Source of the DNA: DAIOEK01 sp963828285
Lineage (GTDB): Bacteria; Chloroflexota; Anaerolineae; Anaerolineales; Anaerolineaceae
Length of the DNA stretch: 64,000 nucleotides
Assembly (NCBI GenBank): GCA_963828285.1
Contig: CAWHEB010000002.1
Location: 124,001 to 188,000, forward strand
Direction of reading: 5' to 3'
The position numbers and the translations under genes are program-made. This document shows, in pieces, positions 53,272 through 62,376 of this stretch; position 1 is the stretch's first letter; each line of letters starts with the position of its first letter. Below the pieces are notes generated by a model, which was given only the letters and a program-made list of their open reading frames with translations, did not search any database and was not told the DNA's origin.

Positions 53272-54688
53272 GTGCTTAACCTGGCCGATGTGATTGAAGC
53301 AATTACCGGAAAACGCCCAAAGGGCGTTGATCTATTGATCACGGATGCATTCATTGATTCTCGGCAGAGCATTCCCGGATCGATCTTCTTCGCCATTCCT
53401 GGAGAAAGAGTTGACGGGCATAATTACGTTGATGACGCTTTCCATAAAGGCGCAAGTATCGCGATCATTCAGAAAGATCTGTCCAACCTTTTCCCTGTTC
53501 TGAAGCTTGAAAAAGGGACCGAGGTAAGTGGGGCAACCATCCCGGAAATCCCATTCTGCATCCAGGTGGAAGACACCATTCTTGCTCTTCAGACTATCGC
53601 CAAATTCTGGCGAAATAAGATGCAGCTTCAGGTTACCGGTATCACCGGCAGTGTTGGAAAATCTACCACAAAAGAACTCGTGGCTGAGGTCTTGAACCAA
53701 AAATTCCGTACCTTAAAAAATGCCGGGAATCTGAACAACGAAATTGGTCTACCTTTAACCATCCTACGGATGACTGAAGGACACGAACAGGCAGTACTCG
53801 AAATGGGATTCTATGTGCCCGGTGAAATTACTCTCTTGTGTGACATCGCCAGACCCAGTGTGGGTGTTGTAACCAATATTGGCACCGTCCATGCTGAGAG
53901 AGCCGGCTCACAAGAGTCAATTGCCCGTGGAAAAGCAGAACTGGTACAGTCGCTGCCTCTTGAAGGTACAGCGGTCCTTAATTACGACGACCCATTCGTA
54001 AAAGCGATGGCGAAGGATACAAAGGCAAGAGTCCTATTCTATGGATTAAATCCAGAAGCGCATTTATGGGCAGACCATATTATCAGTGATGGTTTGGAAG
54101 GTATCCGCTTCCATCTACACTACAAGGATGAGATCTTCCAGGTAAGAGTACCGCTGATCGGACAACACTCTGTTCATACAGCACTCCGGGCTGCTGCTGT
54201 CGGCATTGCCCAGGGACTAACGTGGGGAGAGATCATCGTTGGTCTTAGAACCAGCCGCGCCCAACTTCGCCTGGTCGCTGTCCACACAACATCAGGAGCC
54301 ATGATTTTAGATGATACCTACAATGCTTCGCCAGAATCAACTTTGGCTGCATTAAACCTGCTTGAAGAACTTGAGGGGCGAAAGATCGCCGTCCTCGGAG
54401 ACATGCTTGAACTTGGACCATATGCCGCTGAAGGTCACGAAAAAGTAGGTATCCGGGCAAGTGAGATCGTAGAAGATTTGGTCGTTGTCGGTGAACTTGG
54501 CAGATTGATCGGAGAAGCTGCCCACGAAGCAGGACTTCTCCATGCGTCACATTCATATGTACAACACCACCGATGAGACAACCGAATACCTTCGTTCGTT
54601 ACTCACCGAAGGGGATGTGGTCTTGGTGAAAGGGTCACATGGTATGCGAATGGATCGAATTGTGGCTGCCCTGGAGACTGAAGAATGA
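53272..54688 (+). CDS. murF: UDP-MurNAc-tripeptide:D-Ala-D-Ala ligase MurF (frameshift near 54540)
   Basis: ATP-dependent ligase that adds D-Ala-D-Ala to UDP-MurNAc-tripeptide. The main frame (53272-54576) has all three Mur domains: N-terminal substrate domain, ATPase P-loop GITGSVGKSTTKEL (about 123-136), NLNNEIGLPLTILR and LDDTYNASPES. It then ends wrongly as HSYVQHHR. The true C-terminus lies in the next frame (54542-54688: TTDETTEYLRSLL, VVLVKGSHGMRMDRIV), which restores the KGSR-type family motif and normal length (about 470 aa). One indel near CTTCTCCATG explains this. The start is GTG at 53272 after AAGGAG. The final TGA overlaps mraY by ATGA. Confidence 0.92.
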
Positions 54689-55677
54689 AAGATACTTCAC
54701 TCGCTCTCATGCTTACTGCTTTGAGTTTCCTCATGGCCGTTATTTGGGGTGGGCCTCTGCTGAGAGCTCTGAGATATTTTCGGATTGGCAAACTGATCCG
54801 TGTCGAAGAACCTGATGCTCACATTACAAAAATGGGCACACCAACCATGGGCGGCGTCATGTTCATAGTCCCGGTCGTGTTTCTAACACTTTTATTGAAC
54901 GCTGCTACTTTATTGGGTTTGGACGTGCTTGGAAGGGACGTGCTCCTACCATCCATTGTTTTGATCGCTTATGGTGCTTTAGGTGCGATCGATGATTGGG
55001 AAGGTATCCGTGGTCCACGCCGTGGAACTGGCATGCGTATGAGGACCAAATTCCTATTGCAGACCCTTCTAGCCCTTGCCATAGTATTGGTGCTTCGTTA
55101 CATCATCGAAGTTCCGCAATTACATTGGCCGGGAGCAAGGAGACCGCTTGATCTAGGCGTTTGGTATATCCCGATTGCGGTTTTTCTGATCGTAGGTGCA
55201 TCCAATGCAGTTAACTTTACCGATGGCATGGATGGACTTGCAGGGTTAATCTCGGCTACAGCTTTTACTGCTTATGGCGCGGTTGCATTGATGAATGAAC
55301 AGGTATTTTTGGGTCGGTTCTGCTTTACTTTGGTCGGTGCAATTTTCGGATTTCTCTGGTTCAATGTTCACCCAGCCCAATTATTTATGGGAGATACCGG
55401 ATCTCTTGCGCTGGGAGCCACCCTTGCCGTGGTGGCGCTCATGACCGGTCATTGGCTGGCACTACCCCTTATCGCCATCATTCCAGTGAGCGAAGCGGTC
55501 AGTGATATCTTGCAAATCGGGTACTTCAAGCTCACCAAAGGGAAACGGCTATTTAAGATGGCTCCGCTGCATCTGCATTTCGAGCTGATGGGCTGGAGTG
55601 AAACCCAGGTCGTACAACGATTCTGGTTGGTTAGCTTACTTTTCGCCATGTTGGGTCTGGCGATCACGATGGTGTAA
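54685..55677 (+). CDS. mraY: Phospho-MurNAc-pentapeptide translocase MraY
   Basis: 330-aa, ten-helix membrane enzyme that makes lipid I from UDP-MurNAc-pentapeptide and undecaprenyl phosphate. The motifs are canonical: KMGTPTMGGVMFI (about 50-62), the Asp-Asp pair in GAIDDWEG, NAVNFTDGMDGLAGL (about 175-189) and FMGDTGSLALGA, then PLHLHFELMGWSE near the end. It overlaps murF by ATGA and is followed 2 nt later by murD. Confidence 0.96.
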   Translation: MKDTSLALMLTALSFLMAVIWGGPLLRALRYFRIGKLIRVEEPDAHITKMGTPTMGGVMFIVPVVFLTLLLNAATLLGLDVLGRDVLLPSIVLIAYGALGAIDDWEGIRGPRRGTGMRMRTKFLLQTLLALAIVLVLRYIIEVPQLHWPGARRPLDLGVWYIPIAVFLIVGASNAVNFTDGMDGLAGLISATAFTAYGAVALMNEQVFLGRFCFTLVGAIFGFLWFNVHPAQLFMGDTGSLALGATLAVVALMTGHWLALPLIAIIPVSEAVSDILQIGYFKLTKGKRLFKMAPLHLHFELMGWSETQVVQRFWLVSLLFAMLGLAITMV

Positions 55678-55679
55678 CT

Positions 55680-56681
55680 ATGGAAAAGTATCAGGGAAAA
55701 CGCGTCCTCATTATCGGAGCCGCCCGTCAGGGCCTGGCTCTTGCGCGTTTTTTAGTCAAAGCCGGAGCTGATGTTTCTGTGAATGATCAGCAATCTGCTG
55801 AAAAACTACAGCCCGCCATGAATTCGCTGCAAGATATCTCAGTGAAATGGATTTGTGGAGAACATCCGCTGTCACTGCTTGATCAAACCGACCTGGTGGC
55901 AGTATCCGGTGGCGTACCATTGACGCTTCCCATCATTGCAGAAACCTTCAGGCGCGGTATTCCATTGACGAATGATACCCAGATATTTTTGGAAGAAACT
56001 CCCTGCGAAGTTGTTGGAATAACAGGATCGGCAGGAAAAACAACGACGACAACCCTTGTCGGGCGGATGGCTGAACATTCGGCAAATCGATTGGGAATCC
56101 GCGCATGGGTTGGCGGGAATATTGGGGATCCTCTCATCAACCATATCCACGAAATGAAATCAACGGATATGGTAGTTATGGAAGTCTCCAGTTTCCAATT
56201 GGAGCAAATGGATAAGGCTCCTCATATCGCGGCAGTGTTAAACATCACACCAAACCACCTCGACCGACATGGAAATATGGACGCGTATGCCGCCGCTAAA
56301 GCACGCATCCTTCAGTATCAAAATGTAAGGGATATTGCCATTCTCAACCGTGAGGATACCGGATCCTGGAATTTGATACCGAAAGTCCGTGGAAGACTTT
56401 TGTCCTTTGGTTTGGATGTCCCCGAAAATAGGATGGCAGGCGCTTTCACAGCAGATTTTCAAGTGTGTTACTCAGATGGTTCTGAAATGGAAGTGCTTTT
56501 CCCCACTTCAGACATCCTGCTACGTGGAATCCACAATTTGAAGAATGTTCTCGCTGCTGTCACCATTGCCAAAGCAATGAACCTGACAAACGAAGATATT
56601 CAGGCAGGAGTACGTGGATTTGGCGGAGTAGCGCACCGTCTGGAATTGGTTCGCGAATCTGCGTGGTATCCGCTGGTATAA
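55680..56681 (+). CDS. murD: UDP-MurNAc-L-Ala:D-Glu ligase MurD, N-terminal part (frameshifted)
   Basis: Ligase adding D-Glu to UDP-MurNAc-L-Ala. This frame holds the Rossmann-like N-terminal domain (VLIIGAARQGLALARFL), the ATPase domain with GITGSAGKTTTTTLVG (about 116-131), VMEVSSFQLEQM and NITPNHLDRHG, and the start of the C-terminal domain (GGVAHRLELV). It then derails into SAWYPLV and stops. The intended continuation reads RGIRWYNDSIATAPE, requiring a shift near 56655 and a second near 56690. Both look like small indels. Confidence 0.9.
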   Translation: MEKYQGKRVLIIGAARQGLALARFLVKAGADVSVNDQQSAEKLQPAMNSLQDISVKWICGEHPLSLLDQTDLVAVSGGVPLTLPIIAETFRRGIPLTNDTQIFLEETPCEVVGITGSAGKTTTTTLVGRMAEHSANRLGIRAWVGGNIGDPLINHIHEMKSTDMVVMEVSSFQLEQMDKAPHIAAVLNITPNHLDRHGNMDAYAAAKARILQYQNVRDIAILNREDTGSWNLIPKVRGRLLSFGLDVPENRMAGAFTADFQVCYSDGSEMEVLFPTSDILLRGIHNLKNVLAAVTIAKAMNLTNEDIQAGVRGFGGVAHRLELVRESAWYPLV

Positions 56682-57067
56682 CGACTTCGATCGCTACTGC
56701 CCCGGAACGAAGCATCGCCGCCATCCAATCCTTCGACGAACCGATCATTCTACTGGCTGGTGGTCGTGACAAGAATCTACCCTGGCAGGAATTCGCTCAT
56801 CTGGTCCAGAACCGGGTGAAACATCTGGTTTTGTTCGGTGAAGCAACCGACCTGATCAAATCTGCTGTTGAATCTTCAGAGCCTGGCAAAGCACTACTCT
56901 CGATCAATATCAGCAGCAATCTGCAAGATGCTGTGGACCAGGCTAATAAACTTGCTCAACGAGGAGATGTCATCCTCTTATCTCCGGGTGGAACCAGCTA
57001 CGACGCTTATAAAGATTTTGAACAACGTGGTGAGGATTTTAGGAAATGGGTGCATCAACTTTCGTAA
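56663..57067 (+). CDS. murD: MurD, C-terminal part (frameshifted)
   Basis: Continues the C-terminal domain: SIATAPERSIAAIQSF, ILLAGGRDKNLPW, VILLSPGGTSYDAYKDFEQR and the final GEDFRKWV, all typical of the MurD C-terminus. There is no start of its own with a ribosome site; the first codons belong to the wrong frame. Its end overlaps the ftsW start. Confidence 0.88.
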   Translation: MVSAGITTSIATAPERSIAAIQSFDEPIILLAGGRDKNLPWQEFAHLVQNRVKHLVLFGEATDLIKSAVESSEPGKALLSINISSNLQDAVDQANKLAQRGDVILLSPGGTSYDAYKDFEQRGEDFRKWVHQLS

Positions 57068-58305
57068 AAGCTACCAACCCTGCTCAACAAAGCATGGTGA
57101 CCGCATATAAGCCCATCAAGCTGAATGTGGATGTTCCACTGCTGCTGATCGTGGTCAGCATGCTGGTCTTTGGTTTGATTATGGTTTATTCAGCGAGTTG
57201 GGATTTCGCCGTTGTTCGTGACATGGCAGCTTCATCCATCTTCTTGAAACAGCTCCGCATGGTAGCCATTGCCATCGTCGCCTGTGCCATAGTCTCAATG
57301 ATCGATTATCACCGTTATCAGCGGGTGATCGTAACTATCATGGCCGGCACAATTGGAATGCTGGTCCTGGTACTTATTCTGGGCGCTGGCAGCGCAGGAC
57401 CGGCGCGTGGGCTTTTCAATGGATCGATCCAACCCTCTGAGTTGGCCAAACTGGTCACCATCCTATACCTTTCGTTCTGGCTTTATTCCCGACGGGCGCA
57501 TCTGAAGCAAGCTAGCTTCGGACTTCTACCGGTTCTTGCAATCATAGGCATCATGGCCTCATTAATCATCTTGCAGCCCGATCTAAGTGCAGCAGCGACA
57601 ATAGTCATCATTGGTGGATTGCTGTTTTTCCTGGCAGGCGCTGAATGGCGCCAGATCATTATCACCATGGCTGGTGTTGTCCTGGTCGGTATCATCGCTC
57701 TCAAACTATATTCAACAGGTGCATCCCGCTTAACCGACTATCTGGCTGGACTTAAGAATATGACCGACTCTTCGTACCATGTCATGCGTGCCATGGAAGC
57801 TGTGATCAATGGTGGTTGGTTCGGTGTCGGAATTGGACAGGCAAACACAAAATTCACCGGTTTACCGTTCCCCTACACCGATAGTATTTTTGCGGTAATC
57901 GTGGAGGAAATGGGACTGCTTGGAGCCAGCCTGGTTGTCATCCTTTTTGCCTTGTTACTCTGGCGCGGATTGACCATCTCCAAGCGAGCACCCGATCAAC
58001 TCGGATCACTGCTTGCAGCCGGTCTTACCATCTGGATCGTTCTGGAAGCCATGTTGAATATGGCGGTGATTATCGGATTGTTTCCTTTTGCAGGGAACGC
58101 GCTGCCATTCTATAGCGCGGGTGGCTCGAACATGATCGTTACCATGGTTGCGATTGGATTGTTGATGAATATCGCTCGTTCAGGCAGTGATAAAGAAGAA
58201 AAAGAAGGGAGTGCCTTCAGTGCGATTGTTGATTTGCGCAGGTGGGACAGGCGGCGGCGTTTACCCCGCTCTCGCCGTGCTTCAAGCTCTGGCGAACAAA
58301 GCTGA
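57046..58305 (+). CDS. ftsW: Lipid II glycan polymerase FtsW
   Basis: 419-aa SEDS-family membrane protein with about ten helices, which polymerises septal glycan strands with FtsI. Signature segments: VPLLLIVVSMLVFGLIMVYSAS, GSIQPSELAKL (about 125-135), PFPYTDSIFAVIVEEMG (about 275-291) and FYSAGGSNMIVTM (about 362-374). The N-terminus overlaps murD by 22 nt. The C-terminus has an Arg-rich cytoplasmic tail (RRWDRRRRLPRSRR) encoded in the same DNA as the murG start, an 86-nt overlap. Either the tail is real or the stop was shifted by an indel. Confidence 0.92.
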   Translation: MGASTFVKATNPAQQSMVTAYKPIKLNVDVPLLLIVVSMLVFGLIMVYSASWDFAVVRDMAASSIFLKQLRMVAIAIVACAIVSMIDYHRYQRVIVTIMAGTIGMLVLVLILGAGSAGPARGLFNGSIQPSELAKLVTILYLSFWLYSRRAHLKQASFGLLPVLAIIGIMASLIILQPDLSAAATIVIIGGLLFFLAGAEWRQIIITMAGVVLVGIIALKLYSTGASRLTDYLAGLKNMTDSSYHVMRAMEAVINGGWFGVGIGQANTKFTGLPFPYTDSIFAVIVEEMGLLGASLVVILFALLLWRGLTISKRAPDQLGSLLAAGLTIWIVLEAMLNMAVIIGLFPFAGNALPFYSAGGSNMIVTMVAIGLLMNIARSGSDKEEKEGSAFSAIVDLRRWDRRRRLPRSRRASSSGEQS

Positions 58306-58657
58306 AGCGGTCCTCTGGGTGGGTGGAGAAGGTGGCATGGAAGCGGAATTGATCTCTCGCGAGAACATCCCATTCCAGGCTATCCCTGCGGCTGGCATTC
58401 ATGGTGTCAGTCTGCTTCGCTTACCCGGAAATATCATCCAATTGGTAAGGGGATATTTTGAATCTCGCAAGATCTTGCGCGAGTTCAATCCTGACGTTCT
58501 CCTCTTCACCGGCGGATTTGTTGCAATCCCAATGGCTCTGGCAGGCATCTCGCGTGAATCCTTATTGTATATTCCTGACATCGAACCCGGACTGGCATTG
58601 AAAACCATCGCCCGATTTGCAGATCATATTGCACTCACCTCTGAAGGAATCCGGTAA
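58220..58657 (+). CDS. murG: MurG N-terminal part (frameshifted)
   Basis: GT-B glycosyltransferase that adds GlcNAc to lipid I, giving lipid II at the inner face of the membrane. The start is GTG 58220 with AAGGGAG 8 nt upstream. The G-loop reads CAGGTGGGVYPALAV: the usual His after GG (GGTGGH) is Gly. ELISRENIPFQAIPAAGIHG and DVLLFTGGFVAIPM follow the family pattern. The frame ends early at 58657 after ALTSEGIR; the rest continues in another frame. Confidence 0.87.
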   Translation: MRLLICAGGTGGGVYPALAVLQALANKAEAVLWVGGEGGMEAELISRENIPFQAIPAAGIHGVSLLRLPGNIIQLVRGYFESRKILREFNPDVLLFTGGFVAIPMALAGISRESLLYIPDIEPGLALKTIARFADHIALTSEGIR

Positions 58658-59317
58658 ATTCTTTGCCAATAAGTCCGCAACGATTTGCGGCTATCCTACC
58701 CGATCGGATTTAAAAAAATGGAATCGTGAATTAGGTAGAGATTTCCTTCAACTTACTTCAGAAAAACCCGTCATCCTCATATTCGGCGGAAGCAAAGGCG
58801 CACGTTCAATCAACTCCGTGATCAGTAGCCAGATATCATCAATCCTTGAATTCGCTGAAGTCATTCATATCAGCGGATCATTGGATTGGGACATGATCCA
58901 ATCAGCGCACACAAGCCTGACAGAAGCAGAGCAAAGCCAATACCATATCCACCCCTATTTGCATGAAATGGGTGCAGCCCTGGCATCCGCGAACCTGGTC
59001 GTTTCCCGCGCTGGCGCTTCCATTCTGGGTGAATACCCCATGTTCGGGTTACCGTCCATTTTGGTCCCCTATCCGTATGCCTGGAAATATCAGAAAGTGA
59101 ACGCGGATACTCTGGCCAGTCACGGTGCGGCAGTCGTTCTAGAAAATGAGAAGCTCGGTAGCTGAACTCTTACCGTTGACTCAAAAGCATGATCAATCAA
59201 CCTGAAAATCTACAAAAAATGTCTGATGCTGCCAGAAGCCTGGCCATGCCAAACGCTGCGAACTGCATCGCGAATCTACTGGTATTGCTGGGAACAAAAA
59301 AGGAGAAAAGCATATGA
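58617..59317 (+). CDS. murG: MurG C-terminal part (two further frame changes)
   Basis: From about 58650 the second frame gives TICGYPTRSDL, VILIFGGSKGARSIN (second G-loop) and VVSRAGASILGEYPMFGLPS (UDP-GlcNAc site), then stops after ENEKLGS at 59165. The ending is spread over two more frames: AELLPLTQK (about 59161-59190) and NQPENLQKMSDAARSLAMPN (to 59317), restoring a full-length C-terminus. Three indels in one gene point to poor local sequence. The last TGA overlaps the next gene's ATG. Confidence 0.82.
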
Positions 59318-59853
59318 TCAGTATCACCGTTCTCCTTTGGATCTTTGTCATTATTTTTGCAGTAATCGGCGCGATGCGCGGATGGGCAAAGGAAATCTTA
59401 GTTACCTTCAGTGTCATCCTGTCCATCTTTTTACTAACCTTGCTGGATAAATTCGCTCCCGGTTTGCAGAAGACCCTCATCAAAGAAGGCAAAGAATCGT
59501 TCTTCTGGGTGCAATTTGCCTTAACGGTTGGTTTGGTGATCTTTGGTTATCAATCACCCAGCCTGCCTAGAATCAGCGAATCTCCCCGCCTTATTCGCGG
59601 AAGTATTCAGGACATCATTCTCGGTGTGCTTTTCGGAACAATAAACGGATTTCTTATCTTCGGCGCGATCTGGTTCTATTTACACGAGGCTGGTTACCCG
59701 TTGGATTACATCCTCGCCCCCGAAAAGGGAACTGCCCTGGGTGATGCTGCTTTGAAAATGATCAAGTATCTACCACCAGCCTGGTTGGGAGCGCCTACCA
59801 TATATTTTGCTATTGCGATCGCTTTTGGTTTGATCTTGGTTCTGTTTATCTAG
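59314..59853 (+). CDS. CvpA-like membrane protein
   Basis: 179-aa protein with about four hydrophobic helices. The first stretch (WIFVIIFAVIGAMRGWAKEI, about 9-28) is the CvpA-family opening with the G-RGW-KE motif, and a second G-(x)n-G stretch follows near 105-115. CvpA proteins are linked to colicin V export and envelope stress, with no defined biochemistry. The ATGA overlap with murG and 10-nt gap to murC place it firmly in the dcw operon, where it is not a standard member. Confidence 0.7.
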   Translation: MISITVLLWIFVIIFAVIGAMRGWAKEILVTFSVILSIFLLTLLDKFAPGLQKTLIKEGKESFFWVQFALTVGLVIFGYQSPSLPRISESPRLIRGSIQDIILGVLFGTINGFLIFGAIWFYLHEAGYPLDYILAPEKGTALGDAALKMIKYLPPAWLGAPTIYFAIAIAFGLILVLFI

Positions 59854-59863
59854 GATTGATTTG

Positions 59864-61246
59864 ATGAGACATGTGCATTTGATCGGTATTGGTGGTACAG
59901 GCCTTTCAGCAATCGCACGATTGCTGAATGAGAGTGGCTACCTGGTGACCGGATCAGACCAGGTGATCGGTCCACTTGCCAAATCACTAATTGACTCCGG
60001 GATCAAAGTCTTCAAGGGGCATAGAGCAAAGAATATCTCAGGCGCGGATGTCATTGTTGTTTCATCTGCAGTACCAGAATCCAACCCTGAGATCAAAGCA
60101 GCCCGTGCTCAAGGTATCCCGGTGCTTAAACGATCCGATTTTCTGGGTGGATTGATACGTGAAAAAAATAGTATCGCGGTTGCTGGCACACATGGAAAGA
60201 CTACTACAACTTCGATGATCACCTGGATGCTCCACGAACTCGAGCGTGACCCATCATATGTCTGCGGTGGAGTTATCAAAGGTCTGAACACAAATGCGCA
60301 TGCCGGTGCCGGCGATGAATTTATCGTCGAAGCTGATGAATACGACCGCATGTTCCTCGGTTTATCCCCAAAGATTGCGGTTATCACCAACATGGAACAT
60401 GATCATCCGGATTGCTATCCGACCATGAAGGATTATGAATCTGCGTTCATAGATTTTGCTAAAAGCGTTCAGCCCGGTGGATTCCTTTTCGTTCACGAAA
60501 GCGTTTCTGTCATGACCGATATGGGTGCAATAGTTCAAGATTCAGTCAAGATTTTCTCTTATGGATCCAACCAATTTGCTGATTATCACGCTGAAAACAT
60601 CCAGGTTGGCGATGACGGGAACTATGTGTTTGATGTTTCAAAGAACATCGACGGCTCAAGTATCAAACTGGCAAAAGAAATGCACCTATCTGTGCCAGGA
60701 CAACATAATGTGCTGAATGCTGTAGCAGCTCTTGGTGTTGCGGATGTGTTGGGAATTGATTCTCAACAAGCAGCCGCAGCCCTGGCCAGTTTTTCCGGCA
60801 GCGGAAGGCGCTTCGAAGTAGTCGGTATTTCCGGCGGGGTGACTTTAATTGATGACTATGCTCATCATCCCACCGAGATCATGGCTACATTATCCGCGGC
60901 GCGCTCCCGTTTCTTCGGGCAAAGCATCTGGGCTGTATGGCAACCGCACACCTACTCTCGCACTCGATTACTTCGGGAGCAGTTCGCAAATGCATTTGCT
61001 GATGCTGATCAGGTCATTGTGACCGAGATCTACGCCTCACGCGAACCAGTAGAAACATATTCATCTGCGCAGGTGGCTGCTCTGATCCCCGGGAATAAAA
61101 CCTCCCATATTCAGAGCCTGAAGGATACAGAAGACTACCTTCTCAACCACCTAAAATCCGGCGATATCCTCGTTGTCCTTTCCGCCGGTGATGCAGACCA
61201 GATCAACAAAAACCTGTTGGTCAGATTGTCAGAAAGGACACACTAA
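59864..61246 (+). CDS. murC: UDP-MurNAc:L-Ala ligase MurC
   Basis: 460-aa ATP-dependent ligase, first amino-acid addition in the peptidoglycan stem. It starts HLIGIGGTGLSAIARLL, has the P-loop AGTHGKTTTTSMI (about 107-119), EADEYDRMFLGL, TNMEHDHPDCYP, LSVPGQHNVLNAVAAL and the C-terminal LIDDYAHHPTEIMATL and WAVWQPHTYSRT. The ATG at 59864 is chosen over the TTG just before it. Intact, in contrast to the neighbouring Mur genes. Confidence 0.95.
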   Translation: MRHVHLIGIGGTGLSAIARLLNESGYLVTGSDQVIGPLAKSLIDSGIKVFKGHRAKNISGADVIVVSSAVPESNPEIKAARAQGIPVLKRSDFLGGLIREKNSIAVAGTHGKTTTTSMITWMLHELERDPSYVCGGVIKGLNTNAHAGAGDEFIVEADEYDRMFLGLSPKIAVITNMEHDHPDCYPTMKDYESAFIDFAKSVQPGGFLFVHESVSVMTDMGAIVQDSVKIFSYGSNQFADYHAENIQVGDDGNYVFDVSKNIDGSSIKLAKEMHLSVPGQHNVLNAVAALGVADVLGIDSQQAAAALASFSGSGRRFEVVGISGGVTLIDDYAHHPTEIMATLSAARSRFFGQSIWAVWQPHTYSRTRLLREQFANAFADADQVIVTEIYASREPVETYSSAQVAALIPGNKTSHIQSLKDTEDYLLNHLKSGDILVVLSAGDADQINKNLLVRLSERTH

Positions 61247-61247
61247 C

Positions 61248-61430
61248 ATGTCTACAAATACTTCACCTCAGAACAAAAACAAAAGTGATATCAGCGGCAG
61301 CACGGTTCCGTTCAAAACCCATGCTGTTGCAGAACAAAGTAATCAGATCAAAATGCTGGATGGTAACTATACAGAGAAAGAAAGACGCCAGGTAGTACTG
61401 AAACTCATCCAATTCATGAAGGCGGCATAA
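61248..61430 (+). CDS. Small 60-aa protein of unknown function between murC and murB
   Basis: 60-aa protein starting at ATG 61248, with AAGGA at 61234-61238. The N-terminal half is polar and probably disordered (SPQNKNKSDISGST), and the C-terminal half is a likely amphipathic helix (YTEKERRQVVLKLIQFMKAA). No signal peptide or cysteine. It starts 1 nt after murC ends and stops 13 nt before murB, so it is cotranscribed with them. I do not recognise the family. The clean ribosome site and tight packing favour a real gene. Confidence 0.6.
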   Translation: MSTNTSPQNKNKSDISGSTVPFKTHAVAEQSNQIKMLDGNYTEKERRQVVLKLIQFMKAA

Positions 61431-61443
61431 GCAAGGAGATTTT

Positions 61444-62376
61444 TTGACAAGTATTATCAACAGCCGGATCCGAACACACTTTGGTAATCACCTGATGGAG
61501 CAAGTCAGCCTCAGGTCATATACCACTGCGCGTGTTGGAGGTCCGGCTGATGGTTTACTTGAGGTAAAAACTGAAAAGGAACTCGCCGAGACTGTCCTCT
61601 TTTTGTGGGCTGAGAATATTCCCATGAAGGTAATCGGCTTTGGCTCCAATTTATTGGTGAGTGACTACGGTTACCGCGGAATTATAGTGATCAACCGTTC
61701 TTATGATTTCTCGATCGATGATGGCGGAAAAACTGCTGTAGTGCAGTCATCTTCCGGTATTAATTTCTCCAGGATCGCCCGTGAAGTTTCCCTTGCAGGA
61801 TGGACCGGGTTGGAATGGGCAAGCGGAATCCCCGGAAGTATCGGTGGCGCAGTCTATGGGAATGCCGGAGCGCACGGATCTGACATGACCAGTAACCTGG
61901 TCGAAGCGGAACTGCTTCACCCTTCTATGGGAATCACACGCTGGGATATGGATCAATTTGGATACGGATATCGCACCAGCGAGATTAAACGGTCAGAAAA
62001 GCCGGCAATCATAGTCCACACAACCCTTGCAGTAAAAAAGGCAGAAGAACATGAAATCATCCACAAATTGGATGAATTCACAGCAAAACGCAAAAGCAAT
62101 CAACCAACCGGCGCCAGTCTCGGATCGATCTTCAAGAATCCGGTTGGTGATTATGCGGGTAGATTGATCGAAGCAGCCGGTTTAAAGGGAAGAAAGATTG
62201 GCGGCGCAGAGATCAGTAGCAAGCATGCAAATTTCTTTATTAATTCAGAAAAAGCAAGAGCCGCAGACATTTATCAACTCATCTGCATGGCTCAAAGGGA
62301 AGTGGAACAGAAATTTGGTATTACGCTCGAGACGGAGATCGAACTACTCGGCAGCTTCAAGGATGGAGAAGAATGA
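61444..62376 (+). CDS. murB: UDP-N-acetylenolpyruvoylglucosamine reductase MurB
   Basis: 310-aa FAD enzyme that reduces UDP-GlcNAc-enolpyruvate to UDP-MurNAc. Motifs: SYTTARVGGPADGLLEV (about 25-41), GFGSNLLVSDYG, GLEWASGIPGSIGGAVYGNAG, the active-site Ser region PTGASLGSIFKNP and ETEIELLG with the catalytic-type Glu. The start is TTG 61444 with AAGGAG upstream; no in-frame ATG with a ribosome site is nearer. The stop overlaps the ddl start (ATGATGG). Confidence 0.94.
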   Translation: MTSIINSRIRTHFGNHLMEQVSLRSYTTARVGGPADGLLEVKTEKELAETVLFLWAENIPMKVIGFGSNLLVSDYGYRGIIVINRSYDFSIDDGGKTAVVQSSSGINFSRIAREVSLAGWTGLEWASGIPGSIGGAVYGNAGAHGSDMTSNLVEAELLHPSMGITRWDMDQFGYGYRTSEIKRSEKPAIIVHTTLAVKKAEEHEIIHKLDEFTAKRKSNQPTGASLGSIFKNPVGDYAGRLIEAAGLKGRKIGGAEISSKHANFFINSEKARAADIYQLICMAQREVEQKFGITLETEIELLGSFKDGEE

